A stretch of 64,000 nucleotides of DNA from Glandiceps talaboti (GCF_964340395.1 NC_135566.1:15494501-15558500), one strand, 5' to 3'; numbered from the stretch's first letter, positions 51,998 through 62,218 are shown. Notes: generated by a model from the sequence alone, not told the origin. Translations and numbers: made by a program.

Positions 51998-54900
51998 ATA
52001 TATTATGTATCTTTGTATCTCCATGTCACCTGATTGTCATTAATATTCCAGCACAGTAAATTGAACATTAATCACAGCAGGAAAGTCGGAAATTATGAAT
52101 TCTAAATTTATATTGGAAATATGGACTACAACAGCTAGCTAGTACAGTCTGACACTCAGAGGTCAAGGCTGAGGGTACCATGCGAAATCAATTATCCTTT
52201 CCTGTCTATCAACTGTGTTAAAGGTGGCAATTTTATATTACACAACATTATGGTAACTTCATTACAGCATGAATTGTTACATAAACATCATTTTATCCAA
52301 TAAACCATGTAAATTATTGATAATCTTTATTAAAGGGGCACAAGCTGAGTTTATCCATATTTGGGTGTAGTTTTTGCTGCATATTTAAAAGGTGCTCATA
52401 GCATTTGACTTACTGAAGCACACTTAACCACTACTCACAATCGACTGAACTCAAACCCGGCATCAAGATATAACCCGAAAATGATCAGATGATGTAATTT
52501 ATTACATGTATGACTGTATCAAAAATGTTCAGAAAATCTGTATTATGCAATTAACTGTTCTATTGTAATCATGCCAGAAGACAATCAATCATAATGTTAT
52601 TGTTATAGGAGACATGCATCAACATGAACAATACATACAATATACTGGAATGTGTTTTTAAAAAATTTGATTTAAGTATAATTTTCACTTGGATAATGTA
52701 CTAAGCTTATGCCACTATAATAAAGTTATTTATCTAAACAAAGAAGACACATACATAGTTTCAATATTCCTTTTGTTGTATGATATATAAAATGTAAAAT
52801 TTACAGAAATTTGAATATTCTAAACAAACAAACAAACAAACAAACAAACAAACAAACACAAAATAAATTTGAGTTGTAGCCACTCATTCTCTGGATCTAC
52901 ATAATTATTGTCGAATAATTAATATCGAATTCAACAACAATCTACAGCAACGCTGCTTTATCACTTTTTTTTATCGGACAGTTATGGTCAGGTGGCAGCT
53001 GGGCAGGACAAGAAAATCAATACATATGACAGAATACATGGCAGACACATACTGTACACAGGCTGTACATGACACTTGTATGATGAAAACTTTAACAGAA
53101 TATAGAACAAAGAATTCGTGTTGTATAAATACATTGATAATCTGTATATCAAATTAATATAATACAAAAAGGACGGTTTTATGTCAATGTTGTTTTGACT
53201 GACAAAGTAAATGTGTGGGTATTACAGAAAATGGTTTTGTGTCAATATTGTCTTCTATTATATGGTTACCTTTTTTAATTACATAATACAGAAAATGGTG
53301 ATATTATGTCAATGTTGTCTCGCATCACAAAGTACATGTATAGGTATTACAGAAAATAGTTGTGCGTCAATATTGTCTTGCATTGTATGGTTACCTTTTG
53401 AGAAAATGGTGATTTTATGTCAATGTTGTCTCACATGACAAAGTAAATGTATGGGTATTACAGAAAATGATTTTGCGTCAATTTTGTCTTGAATTCTGTA
53501 GTACTGTATGGTTAATTTTTGTAATTATGTAATACAGAAAATGATAATTTAATATCAATGTTGTCTTGATTGATAATTTATGATATTTGATCTCCTGTTG
53601 TACCTAGTAATATATTAATCAGAAATGACTCAACACAATGTTCAGACACCTGTTAATACTGTGGTGTCCTAAAAGACAGGAAATTTATCAGAATATTTTT
53701 GAGTGTTATGATGACTTTTGGAACGATATTTCTTGTATTCCTTTTTAATGTGTAAATGTATTGCTGTCTCAATTTTTTTTCCTGTCTGGGTTCATAAATC
53801 ACTGTCGCATCAAGAATTGGCTGTTTTTGGATTGTACTACATTATTGGTAAATATTTTTCCCCCAACAAAAATACAACTCAAGCTATATCATAAAATCTC
53901 ACGCAGTGATTTGACATATTTTTCTATCTACATAATTATCTTGTTTAAAAAACAGACAAGGAAATGAAATAATTTTTATGATTTAAATAAAACAATAATC
54001 ATGGAAAATATCCTGGGATATGACATCGAGGCACCATTCTGAAGGCTGAACAATTTGGATAACTGATGTTCTACTAAATTAGGTATATTTAGATTAGTTA
54101 CCTCTTCTAACAGCTGTAGTAGGGCTTCTTGGTTATTTTCCCATTCTTTGGATAATTCTGCTGGTAGTGGATACTTACAGCATGACAATTCCAATGTTAA
54201 TTCAAAACAATTACTATGTACATAATTGTAGTCTTGCATACCTCCTACAGATGAGAGACACAATATATCAATAATTCATTAAAACAGTGATGTCAGGAAC
54301 TTCAAGTTAGATGAAATATTTCATATGACATATTTCTATTTGCTGTGGTATGCTACTGACAAGATGATTTTAATTATCTAATACCTTTACAGGATATAAG
54401 GAGAAGAAAAGGCAGTAAAAAATGCTCTCAGCTAGATTTGAAGTTTGGCTATCAAAGATTGCAACTGCAATATTCAAACAACCAACTACTGTGGTATTCA
54501 TGAGAATACCACCTTCTCTAACAACCAAACTGCATCTTTCGGGACGTCCAATCTAAATTTTAAATACTATTCACATGATAGGTCATGCTAACACACTAAA
54601 ATTTAGTCCGGTTCTAAACAGTCCCATTACCTGGGACTAAAATTGTTGAGGGGCTTCGACCAAGCTGCTGGTCAGTCTAAACCTTAGAGCAGTTCTTGAA
54701 CCGGACTAAACTGTCACTTGTGAAGGCTCCTCTGTAAACCTAATCTGATAAGAATCTTTTGTTTTCCTATTGTTCTCACTGTACTTTGAATTCTATATTT
54801 GTCACAATTTTGTATGGATATACATATAATACTCAAGTCTCTCAAACAAACAACTCACACAGTGACACTAACGATAAAAAGTAGAGCTGGTTACTGGTTT

Positions 54901-57900
54901 ATACATACGTATTACATGTATAGCTAGGTTTTCATATTTTGTATTGAGATTGTAAACATTTCCTAGAAATATTTCAACATATGAAAAATTTCATGGAATG
55001 GCAATTTAGGATATGTCAGGTACACTGTAATTTGACCGACAGACAGTGAGAAGGGAAACTAGACACTACTTGTAAATAATTTATATGGTCGGCCTACTGT
55101 GACCTTTCACAACAGCTGAAAAATAGAAATGTGACAACTTGTGAGGATGTTGGTGGGAGTAATTTCCACGAAAAATAGCTTATTGAACTAAAATACATCC
55201 AGCATCAAAAACATGACTACAAAAGACAAATACATGTATATACATGAATTTTTTATATGTGCAGTTTGAGCCTGAGGTAATTACATGTATTGAAACTCTC
55301 ATTGCTAAATCATCATTACTAAATGGTGACTTTTATGCAATCACATAACATATGAATACAGTAAAATGTACTTGTACAAACAAGAGTTAGCTAATGTTAC
55401 ATATTTATTACACCTGTGACTTGTTGTAGTCTTTACATGTACTATCTCTGGTTGTTGGTTTGTACAGTTAGAGGTAACAACAGCTAAAATGATGTAGGCT
55501 TAGTGTTTCACTCATGAATGTAACATGGCATTTATTACACACAATCAGACTAATTCTAATGCAAAAGAAACAATTACATAGGTGCCTTCCACAGTGGGGA
55601 TGTAGAAGTAGTCAAGCTGAAATGTTGATTATCATTAGAAAATAAACAATTGCAGCCATTCAAATCATCAGTCATGTGTAAGTTCATTAGAAGCCTGTGT
55701 TTACTTTACTGTGAAAGAATAGCAGTGCTTATCAGTGTTCAATGTGATTGGGCAAAGGATCCTGCTGTGTCTGTTATGTCTGTGTTATTGATAGCCTAGA
55801 GTTGAAATATGTCTAGTTCTGTGTCAAAAACGTAATGTCCCTTGACTGAAAAACACCAAGCTTACTTCAGTTTAACCTTGGAGTAATTATACACTACAGT
55901 CAGTATAATTACTCCAAGGTTTAGCTATAAATTTGCAAGGATACAACATTTAGTCAATCAACTTTTTAAATCTGTCTATGGTTTAATACACTATATGTAC
56001 ATGTACTTCTGACAAGCATTTTATTTCCATGTGATCTATAGGATAATTCTTGGTTGTCTTGAATACAGGGCCCAGAGCCAAATTTCTACTGACCAGGTCT
56101 CTAAGTATTGTTTACTAATTAATGAACAATACTCAAACTATGCAATGTTGATATGTACAGACCATTATATTGAGGGGTCCTATTTATAAACTTTACGTAA
56201 GAGTAGGTGGTCAGAATGGGTAATAAAGTGTACATGTGTGAACTGATTGGAATCTCAGCACACAGAACATATTCTTGAAAACAAGCACCTAAGTAACTAT
56301 TATGTGTTAGTGGAGTTGTGATGGTTTAATGGTTAGAGTGGCTGGTTTTAAATCTACAAGTTGTTGATACAAAACTGCCACCACTGCTATGTTTTGGAAT
56401 AGCTAAAGTCATTACGCAGGATTTGAATGACACAATGCCTCAATCAACCCAGCTGTATTGCTGGGGATTTAATGGTAGGTTGCTATGACAGTGAAGAACA
56501 GGATCATCGATGGTCAAGTGTGATTTATATAGAGTTATGTAGGGTGGTGCCATTGTGAGTCAGTCCCTGTCTGCTCCATGGGTAGTCTGAGGCAACTCTG
56601 ATTTGGTATATTTGGTCAGTTGGACATTTTCCTCACTCAGAAGTAAAGCAGGCCCTACACATTTTTGTGTAAGGAAATCCAAACGTTGTTTTAGTCCAAA
56701 CAATTTTTTCCCTTCCCCCTGAACAAAATGTGTGGAATTATCAATAAACATTATATATATTTAATATATAATATCTCCCGCTTCATCAAACAGCAATCTG
56801 TCAAATCCCTTTGTAAGCTGTACAGCTTAGTATTTCAATGAGTAATAGGATTTTGAGTCGTTGTTCACAACTAATGTTTGACAATTCAACCACATGCATC
56901 CATTCAACCATAGACACATATGTTGTGTTGTGAACTGGGACTTGTCTCAGACTGAAACTTGTATCAAGTAGTATAATATCATTTATAAGTTGCTGAAGTC
57001 CTGAGGTGTTGCAAAACTATAGACAGTGGCCCTCCATTGTCTATGATAAAACCTATACAGCATGTACTTACCGTTTACATCATACCAGTGGGCACCATTG
57101 GTAATACCGTCTTGAAAGTGTTCATGGTTACAGTCAGCCTTTGATGTGTGCATGGTCTGATGTGCATTTGAGTATACATGTGCCAATCTTTTGAAGACAT
57201 CGTCGTCTGGAGACAGACTGTTTTTCCCGGTCCTTGTGTGTTTCTTCGAGTCGTCATATGGATAACTCGCCACAACACTACCTCCATGGAAGTTACCTGA
57301 CAACACGAAGGGATTATCCAGTATCCATTGCATCATTGCCCGGGTTTCCGGTTCGCGTTTACCTGTGGCCTCTTGTACGGGGAGAGGTGAAAACTGGTCT
57401 GGGAAGTTTCTGTTGAGATCAACACGGTGCGCATTCTCTCTCCCTTGTATACCACCACATGTACCCGCTTTTGCGGCTTCGAATCCATCTGGGTTCAAGC
57501 TGGGCATAATGTACACGGTCGTAGAATCAAGCAATGTTTTTATGCGACTATCTCGGTCATAATTCTTACACAAGTATTGAATTAAATATATAAGAACCTG
57601 TCGACTTATTACCTCATTTCCGTGCATATTGCCAACAAACTTTACATATGGTTCACCTGGCTCAGTCTCATTTGGTATATCAGTAAGCTTCATAACCCAT
57701 AGCTCTCTGCCTTCGACACTTTTGCCAATTGTTTCCAGCTTGGCTATATGACTATACTCTGCAGCATATTTCTTTAAAAGACTCGTTAGTTCGTCATAAT
57801 GATAATATTTCGTTGTGTCTATATCACTACTTCTTGTGTATGCTGTCTGAACACACTGTAAATATAGCAATGAAAGCCCTACATACAGAAAACACGCTCG

Positions 57901-57939
57901 TGTTGTGAACATCGTCCACGTATCCACTTTCGACGCCAT
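33841..57939 (-). CDS. CPD: Carboxypeptidase D, four-domain transmembrane form, 25 coding exons
   Basis: This is a metallocarboxypeptidase of the N/E subfamily that trims C-terminal Lys/Arg from secretory-pathway peptides. Coding exons in transcript order: 57939-57072, 54244-54102, 51807-51638, 50592-50414, 49393-49217, 48032-47841, 47366-47089, 45821-45719, 45426-45284, 44452-44286, 43742-43315, 42409-42240, 41989-41892, 41591-41351, 40946-40838, 40180-39978, 39554-39433, 39181-38986, 38379-38244, 37727-37581, 36769-36662, 35998-35934, 35211-35080, 34542-34251, 34082-33841. Every junction is GT/AG and phases match throughout, giving 1702 residues. The ATG at 57939 has a good context (AAAATGGCG) and is followed by a hydrophobic signal segment at about residues 11-32. 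Each domain has the family order: NxHGNE, NPDG, DLNRNF, HGG, catalytic Glu, then a transthyretin-like beta domain. The last exons encode a transmembrane helix and a cytoplasmic tail. Exon edges are inferred from consensus, not from transcripts. Confidence 0.94.
35022..35125 (-). repeat. 54-bp tandem duplication of the 3' end of CPD exon 23 with its donor
   Basis: The exon end (CTCTGGAGGGACCACAGTCC to GAACAG/GTAAGATTA) is followed at once by a second copy ending AAACAG/GTATAT at 35026. The copies are 54 bases apart and the frame between them is open, so either donor gives an in-frame product (plus or minus 18 residues). Confidence 0.85.
35752..35929. repeat. Compound (AC)n-(TC)n-(AC)n microsatellite next to CPD exon 22
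   Basis: (AC)n 35752-35774, (TC)n 35776-35819, a short CACCC-rich link, (AC)n to 35929. It runs to within 5 bases of the donor of exon 22 (35934). Confidence 0.95.
36139..36276 (-). other. Candidate 138-nt cassette exon inside CPD intron 21
   Basis: The 46-codon open stretch is bounded by CCAAG at its start and AA/GTAAGC at its end. Its phase is 1 at both sides, exactly that of CPD exons 21 and 22, so it could be included without shifting the frame. The peptide begins [16 protein letters not shown] and is basic and Tyr/Pro-rich towards the end. The normal CPD fold needs nothing here: exon 21 to exon 22 already gives the usual [12 protein letters not shown] continuity. It may be a real alternative exon or a chance match. 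Confidence 0.3.
36838..37130 (+). mobile_element. Interspersed element family B, copy 2
   Basis: It matches 6425-6720 along its length (GATATTACTGGCACTGGTAT, AAAGCCCCCTTAGATCACTC, CTTGGCTGAACAAAG). It lies in CPD intron 20. Confidence 0.6.
37911..37949. repeat. Poly-T/poly-G tract
   Basis: About 26 T followed by 13 G in a CPD intron. The lengths are likely to be unreliable in the assembly. Confidence 0.85.
38115..38310 (-). repeat. 65-bp tandem duplication of the 3' end of CPD exon 19, three copies
   Basis: The exon end (GGGGCATTGAACAGCAAGGG to TTTTACTA/GTAAGTAC) is repeated 65 bases downstream with a donor TTTTACAA/GTAAGTAC (38179). A third, more diverged copy reaches about 38115. As 65 is not a multiple of 3, use of the second donor would shift the frame. 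Confidence 0.85.
39884..39985 (-). repeat. Duplicate of the CPD exon 16 donor region
   Basis: The 20 bases AAAACAGGTAAGGTACCATG at the end of exon 16 (donor after 39978) recur 81 bases further on (donor after 39897). The intervening bases belong to the repeat family seen at 3741-4075 and contain an in-frame stop. Confidence 0.7.
40620..40690 (-). mobile_element. Possible tRNA-like SINE head
   Basis: Minus-strand GGTTATTGAGCAATCAACTC and GGGTTTGAAACCC sit at A-box/B-box spacing. There is no clear tail. Confidence 0.3.
40985..41430 (-). repeat. Tandem duplication of the 3' half of CPD exon 14 plus intron start
   Basis: The end of exon 14 ([12 protein letters not shown] to EEQILM, donor after 41351) is followed by 57 bases of intron-like sequence and a second exon-end copy with its own donor after 41213. 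The offset is 138 bases and the frame is open throughout, so the second donor would add 46 residues. Two further copies of only the intron-start piece (CAAATGAGAATCCGATAGAT) extend the array to about 40985. Confidence 0.85.
42065..42180. repeat. 42-bp tandem repeat, three copies, in a CPD intron
   Basis: The unit is TTAGCTAGGTTTGATACA then TGTATTCTGTTGTCAATACTGAC (split here). The third copy is diverged. Confidence 0.85.
42955..43215. repeat. Irregular repeat of CCATGGTAACACATCACACT
   Basis: About ten variably spaced copies of TTGCCATGGTAACACATC-like phrases in the intron before exon 12. The core GCCATGGTAAC is a palindrome-rich X-box-like word. Confidence 0.75.
43875..44255 (-). mobile_element. 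3' end of a CR1/L2-type LINE with tail and (GATA)n
   Basis: Minus-strand frame 44240-43951 encodes the region that follows the reverse transcriptase domain in these LINEs: [14 protein letters not shown], then LRTLRSSD, then [14 protein letters not shown] and [14 protein letters not shown]. There is one internal stop after LRSSD, then a stop. The non-coding tail ends GGCGCTATATAAAAATATTA and a (GATA)n run. It is a 5'-truncated dead copy in the intron between CPD exons 10 and 11. Confidence 0.8.
44690..44905 (+). mobile_element. Decayed LINE 3' end, opposite orientation
   Basis: Plus strand: remnants of [10 protein letters not shown], then [15 protein letters not shown] in shifted frames, matching the APKLWNSLP...FKxxLKTHLF end of CR1/L2-type LINEs. 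It ends near GTGCTATAGAAATATGATTG, a decayed version of the same tail. It lies between CPD exons 9 and 10. Confidence 0.65.
45571..45657 (+). mobile_element. Solo arm of family D inverted-repeat element
   Basis: GACATCAGACCGTGAACGAA through AAAGTAAACAAATGAATTGG and GGATTAATAACAGTTGGCTC match the left end of 29021-29330. It lies about 60 bases past the donor of CPD exon 8. Confidence 0.65.
47596..47792. repeat. (CATA)n microsatellite beside CPD exon 6
   Basis: (CATA)n with ATGC and CACA interruptions, about 50 bases downstream (transcript sense) of exon 6. Open frames read YIHT or YVCM and are artefacts. Confidence 0.95.
48450..49225 (-). repeat. About ten tandem 74-bp copies of the 3' end of CPD exon 5
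   Basis: Each unit holds the last 40 or so bases of exon 5 (TTACTGATAACCCAGGTGTA, coding ITDNPGVHE) plus about 33 bases of the following intron. The genuine exon end is the unit nearest 49217. In all extra copies the donor GCAG/GTATTG is changed (GTGGATGTTG or GTGTATGTTG), so the GT is lost. The array fills the intron downstream of exon 5. Confidence 0.93.
49381..49690 (-). repeat. Four extra tandem copies of the 3' splice site of CPD exon 5
   Basis: The unit of about 63 bp contains the polypyrimidine tract, CAG and first bases of exon 5 (TTCAG/AAATTATTGAACC). It recurs at about 49446, 49510, 49573 and 49637, upstream of the genuine acceptor at 49394-49395. All copies keep CAG. Use of any upstream copy would reach an in-frame TAA about 35 bases into the false exon. 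Confidence 0.92.
51470..51600 (+). mobile_element. Interspersed element family B, partial copy
   Basis: It shares CTGGTCGTTCTACATCACAA and CACTGATTCTG with the start of 36838-37130. Lies in CPD intron 3. Confidence 0.5.
51917..51995. repeat. (AC)n microsatellite in a CPD intron
   Basis: About 39 pure dinucleotides. Confidence 0.95.
52825..52860. repeat. (CAAA)n microsatellite
   Basis: About nine repeats in CPD intron 2. Confidence 0.9.
53175..53575. repeat. Diverged tandem repeat, TTACAGAAAATGNTTNTGTGTCAAT-like
   Basis: Six or seven copies of ACAGAAAATGGTTTTGTGTC and AATATTGTCTTGCAT-like phrases with a roughly 65-bp spacing in CPD intron 2. Confidence 0.75.
54602..54710. other. Small fold-back sequence in CPD intron 1
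   Basis: TTTAGTCCGGTTCTAAACAG at the left pairs with AGTTCTTGAACCGGACTAAA at the right, about 109 bp overall. It is a possible tiny inverted-repeat element. Confidence 0.45.
55874..55921. other. Perfect 19-bp stem, 10-base loop hairpin
   Basis: AACCTTGGAGTAATTATAC and its exact inverse are separated by 10 bases in CPD intron 1. No repeat copy was found elsewhere in the window. Confidence 0.6.
56308..56560 (+). mobile_element. Decayed SINE related to 7079-7415
   Basis: It shares GTGATGGTTTAATGGTTAGA (A-box region), AATCTACAAGTTG and CCAGCTGTAT...TGGGGATTTAATGGTAGG with the SINE at 7079. The B box is lost. It lies in CPD intron 1. Confidence 0.6.
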
Positions 57940-58435
57940 TTTCCCTTTACCCTTCCTGGTCTCCTCGTTCAGTATGCAACTTTCAGAGTGTAAACGAAAC
58001 GTTCCAATAATCCGCCCACAAACATGTCTGGTCCGATATGCTCACAATATTGAGAATATAAGGTCCGGTAACAGTAGGAATTTGAACTTTAACCACACAG
58101 GTTGATATGATCTAACTAAAATATACAGCTGTAAACACTTTGATTGGTCTGAGGTGAATAATTTCACAACAATTGAAATGATTGGATAATTAGATGACGT
58201 AGAAACTACATTGACCATTCAGATTGCGTCTTTTATAGGCCTTCTTAGACAGGCCATAATCTCAGCTGGAAATGTTAGTGTTTACGTTACGTACGTCTGG
58301 CCGCACTGCCATAGACATAACAAACGTGGACGCCCCTCCCCCATTTGCCAAGACGCAACAATAACACGGGAGTATCAAGAATAGGAGAGTTACATTCGTG
58401 TCTGTCACTGCATTTCATGACTTTGTTCCAGCGTC
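57940..58435. promoter_or_regulatory. Shared divergent promoter between CPD and the CDIPT-like gene
   Basis: The start codons of two outward-facing genes are separated by only 496 bp, so both 5' UTRs and any promoter must lie here. The segment has ATTGG (inverted CCAAT box) at about 58143-58147 and 58181-58185. I see no TATA box at a useful distance from either gene. This is inferred from layout; no transcription start is visible. Confidence 0.6.
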
Positions 58436-59093
58436 ATGTCACAAAACGTATTTCTGTATATCCCCAATATTATAGGTATGTGACACTGAAAGTAGTATAT
58501 CGTATGCGTAGTCCTGCTTGCAGACGGTGCATGCGTTTCGCTCAACACCAGGACTAGTAGTAGTAATACTAGCCTGCACCATCCCATGCAGTGCCATACA
58601 ACTTCCTGTGCTGTGCATTTTTTTGGTAACAGTTCAAATTTGTCATTGACATTGAGGGAATGCATTGTACTAGTAGAATGTTACTTATTATGCTAGCAGA
58701 TCTTGAACTAAATCATTGTGAAAATTTGATATCATAAGTTCAAGCACTTTATTTTACTACTTTACTTTATATACATATATTTACATGTAACATTTTTTTG
58801 TTTTGTCTTCAGGGTATCTTAGATTGCTGCTATTGTTTACAGGGTATTTATTCTTTGATGCAAGGCCAGTTTTGTTTGTTGTAATATATAGTATTTCAGT
58901 CATACTAGATGGTAAGTTTTGTAATCACATGTGGTGTAGCACAAATTTCACATTTTGGTCATCTCTGATTTGGTCTTTGTTCGGTGTTCTATATTATTGC
59001 ATTTTTTTATCTGTCGTGTATTAATTTGAAATGTGTTTGTGATATTTTATTGCAATTGACTCAAAAACCATTTTATGGATGTATTGCTGTTTA

Positions 59094-59136
<43 letters not shown>

Positions 59137-62117
59137 ATGATAAATAAATAAATAAATAAAAAAATAAAATAAATAGATAAATAAAAAAATAAAAAAATAA
59201 AAAAATAGATAAATAAAAAAAAAATAATAAAAAAATATATAAATAAATAAATAAATAAATAAATTATAAATAAATACAATAACTAACTAAATTAATAAAT
59301 AAACAAATAAAATAAATAAATAGATAAATAAAAGATAAATCAATTAAATAAATAAATAAATAAATTATAAATAAATAAATAAATTATAAATAAATACAAT
59401 AATTAACTAACTAAATAAATAAATAAAAAAATAAAATAAATAGATAAATAAAAAAATAAATAAATTGGATAAATAAATAAATAAATTATAAATAAATAAA
59501 TAAATGATAAATAAATCAAATTCATAATAATATCTAACTTATAGACAGTAATAGAAATAATTGAATTAGCACAGATTTGAAATCAAAATGAGGTGATAAC
59601 TTGATTTCAATATCACTAGTGATTTGATATTTTCTTGGTACCCAGACCACCTGTGTGATTGTTACCCAGACAACCAGATCAAGTCACTTAGCAACCGTGA
59701 CAATTGCTGTAGCAACTATAAACTTACTAAAAATTTCTTCTCTGATCATGACAACTTTGTAATTATTAATTTCAATATATGTGTGATCAAGTAATGTGGT
59801 ATAGTGCCATTGATAGTATTGTTTTTTTTTTACCAAGTTGTTGTTATTGATTGCTTTGCTGTAGGAATTGATGGCTTTGTGGCGAGAAAACTAAATCAAG
59901 TTTCAGCGTTTGGTGCTTGGGTAAGAACATTTTGATGTGAATAAATCACCACTTTAAAAGACTGATATATAATCATTGAGACGATATTACCTTTAATTTA
60001 ATAAAATATGTTCAAACTTAAAATTTATAAAGGCATGGAAAAAGAAATGATAGTGATTCAAAATTTAGCAAATGATACTTGTTTATAAATTCTGTATTTT
60101 GACTGGATATGACTCTGGTAATCCAGCCTCGGTTTACTAAGATAGGCGCAGACTAAACATATTGTTCTTCAATGTGGTAGATTACACACATGAGTGACCG
60201 GTTCCTCTGTTGTGTGATTCTAATCATGCTGTGATCAAAATGGTGTAAATATTGGAAGTCCCAAAACAGTACACTGCAAGTTCATGGAATTCCATCAATA
60301 AAATTATGATATGTGATGACCCCCCCCCCCCCCCCCCCCCTACTGAGACTATAATTAAACTAAGGACCATTCAATAGATTATCACTGTTGTATCAACATA
60401 AATGTAAATGTTGGAAGTCCAAAAAGAGTACTCTGACAAGTTCATGAAACTCTCAGTGTAATGCTCCCTACTGAGACTATAATTAAACCAATGTCCATTC
60501 AATAGCTTACCACTGTGGTTGGATCAACATGTTGGGACCATAGTTTTACTTTGTCTCTGTCTTATTCAACAGAAGGCTCAATTACCAGAGTGATAATGTA
60601 TGTATAGTAATGTACTGTAACATAATGTGATGCATGTGAACGTACCAGTATTACCATACTCTACCGAGGGGTGATCACCTAAAAGAATATTCTTCTCAAT
60701 AATACTCTTTTATTTTGCTTTAAGTTGGACGTTGTTGTGGATAATCTCGGAAGAGGTATGCTATGGTGCAGATTATACCATGTAAGTTAGTAACATTTGT
60801 ATAATGTCTGTTTATGCAATGAAGATGAGTTATACTTATACAGTTTCTGTTTTTTTTGTAGCGTATACATTAATGAGTGTGTGTCAGTTGAAGTGGCACT
60901 ATTTTTATTTCCATATTTCTCATAACCCAACCAACTCTATAGTCATTGATTCTGGCCATTTAACAAACCCTGACGCCCTCTATGGTCAGATCAGGAAAAA
61001 GTCACTGTGTCACTGATGGTAAATTGCAACACCACAAAATTATTGTTTTTGCAATTTACTCTATGTAAGTTTTGAGCCGTACATATGTTTGTTTGTTTAA
61101 TATATATTTCAGTGGGGTTGGCTTGTAACATCTATTGAATGGTGTGTGTTTGTGTGTACACATAGTCAACTTGGTGCAGATTGGAAAGCAGCGTTCCAAA
61201 ATGCACCCTGGCATGTACAAAAAGTAATGGCCAATGGTAAGTGTAATACAATCAGACATGATACAATCTCTCAGTCTTCTGATAGATTATACATTTCTAT
61301 CTTTAACTACACTATATGCTATATCTACATTATCTATAGTATTTCTACATTATCGTTGGTATATACTATTTCTACATTATCTATACTTTATTTCAGAACC
61401 ACATTATATTATTTGTACATGCTATCATACTTATTCACCATTTCATGTGAAATATAGATGTTATTCTCCAATATTTTTCTCTGTTCAGCCAAGGAAAACA
61501 CAAGTGACTTTTGCCACTACGAGTCACTAGATGAGTAGTGACCACCCTTAGGTATTTTTCGGCTGAATGAAGGATAATATTGGAGAATAACATAATTATA
61601 CCAGTGCTAGTAATATCAAAGAAAAATCGAGGAAAAGTAATGGCAATTTTGAACATTTTGATTCTTATTTTAAACACAACAGAACCAGTAATGTAGACCA
61701 CAGACAACTAACACACTAGTTAGTTGTCTGTGTGTAGACATGCGTTGTCATGACATAGACAAGAGTATATATTCCATATTTTTTGTTGAATCTGGCTTGT
61801 GCATAGTATACTATCTATAACTACATATCATTTCCTTACCAGGTTTTAAGACTCCACTAGGAACACTTGTGATATGTGGTATCCATGTATTACCAATATG
61901 GCTATATGGTCACTACACACATGTTTTGACTGATAATCTTGGGATACCTATGTGGTTACAATATCTTGGTATCAGTACTATGAGTATTGGACGTGCATTG
62001 TGTTTAGCTGTAGAGGTGGGTTATTTATTTAATATGTATTTATTGAGTTATTCAGTCAAATTCCTAGAGGAATTGCCAATATTACAAATTATAAAACAAG
62101 AACATGTAGAGATATAA
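58436..62117 (+). CDS. CDP-alcohol phosphatidyltransferase, phosphatidylinositol synthase-like, six exons
   Basis: Exons: 58436-58475, 58813-58911, 59865-59920, 60725-60781, 61113-61236, 61843-62117. All have GT/AG junctions with matching phases and give 216 residues, close to the 213 of human CDIPT. The N terminus MSQNVFLYIPNIIGYLR resembles the start of CDIPT. The class signature DxxDGxxARx8GxxxDxxxD is complete: Asp46, Asp49, Gly50, Ala53, Arg54, Gly63, Asp67, Asp71. These residues bind CDP and the metal. Several hydrophobic segments follow, as expected for an ER membrane enzyme. Known CDIPT joins CDP-diacylglycerol and myo-inositol. The half after the signature is quite different from human CDIPT, so it may be a divergent paralogue and I give no gene symbol. 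Confidence 0.88.
59094..59520. repeat. (AAAT)n-derived low-complexity block, about 420 bp
   Basis: (AAAT)n with AAAAT, GATAAAT and internal 60-bp duplications in intron 2 of the CDIPT-like gene. Confidence 0.95.
60248..60535. repeat. Two tandem diverged copies of about 150 bp, with a C run
   Basis: TATTGGAAGTCC..GTACACTGCAAGTTCATG and TACTGAGACTATAATTAAAC phrases occur twice. A run of about 22 C at 60320-60341 is in the first copy. Intron 3 of the CDIPT-like gene. Confidence 0.75.
61455..61770 (-). mobile_element. Interspersed element family B, inverted copy
   Basis: It contains inverses of the phrases seen at 6425-6720 (ATACCAGTGCTAGTAATATC, TTGGAGAATAACATAATTAT) and of the start sequence. 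GTTATTCTCCAATATTTTTC at 61460 and its inverse near 61572-61592 form an internal stem. Intron 5 of the CDIPT-like gene. Confidence 0.6.
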
Positions 62118-62218
62118 TTCAACAGATGAGGAGGAGGAGGGGGAAGGGATAAAATTAGTTTGTCATTGTATTAAAAAAAGGGATTTTAATGATTTAGTAT
62201 AAACATGATTGATAATAT

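Larger units (their letters stand above)
50414..57939 (-). other. CPD domain 1 (exons 1-4), catalytically complete
   Basis: Residues 1 to about 453. Zinc ligands are visible as NMHGNE (His106, Glu109) and FHGG (His218). Substrate-binding residues are in NPDG (149-152) and DLNRNF (Asn176, Arg177). The catalytic glutamate is Glu308 in [10 protein letters not shown], at the start of exon 2. Exon 3 starts the transthyretin-like domain (VHKGVKGF to [12 protein letters not shown]) and exon 4 finishes it and adds an acidic linker (SDDE). The family's key residues are all present, so this domain should be an active carboxypeptidase. Confidence 0.9.

Noticed and set aside
58803-59024. Independent small membrane-protein gene
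   Set aside because: Its useful part is exon 2 of the CDIPT-like gene; the rest reads into the intron after a clear GTAAGT donor.
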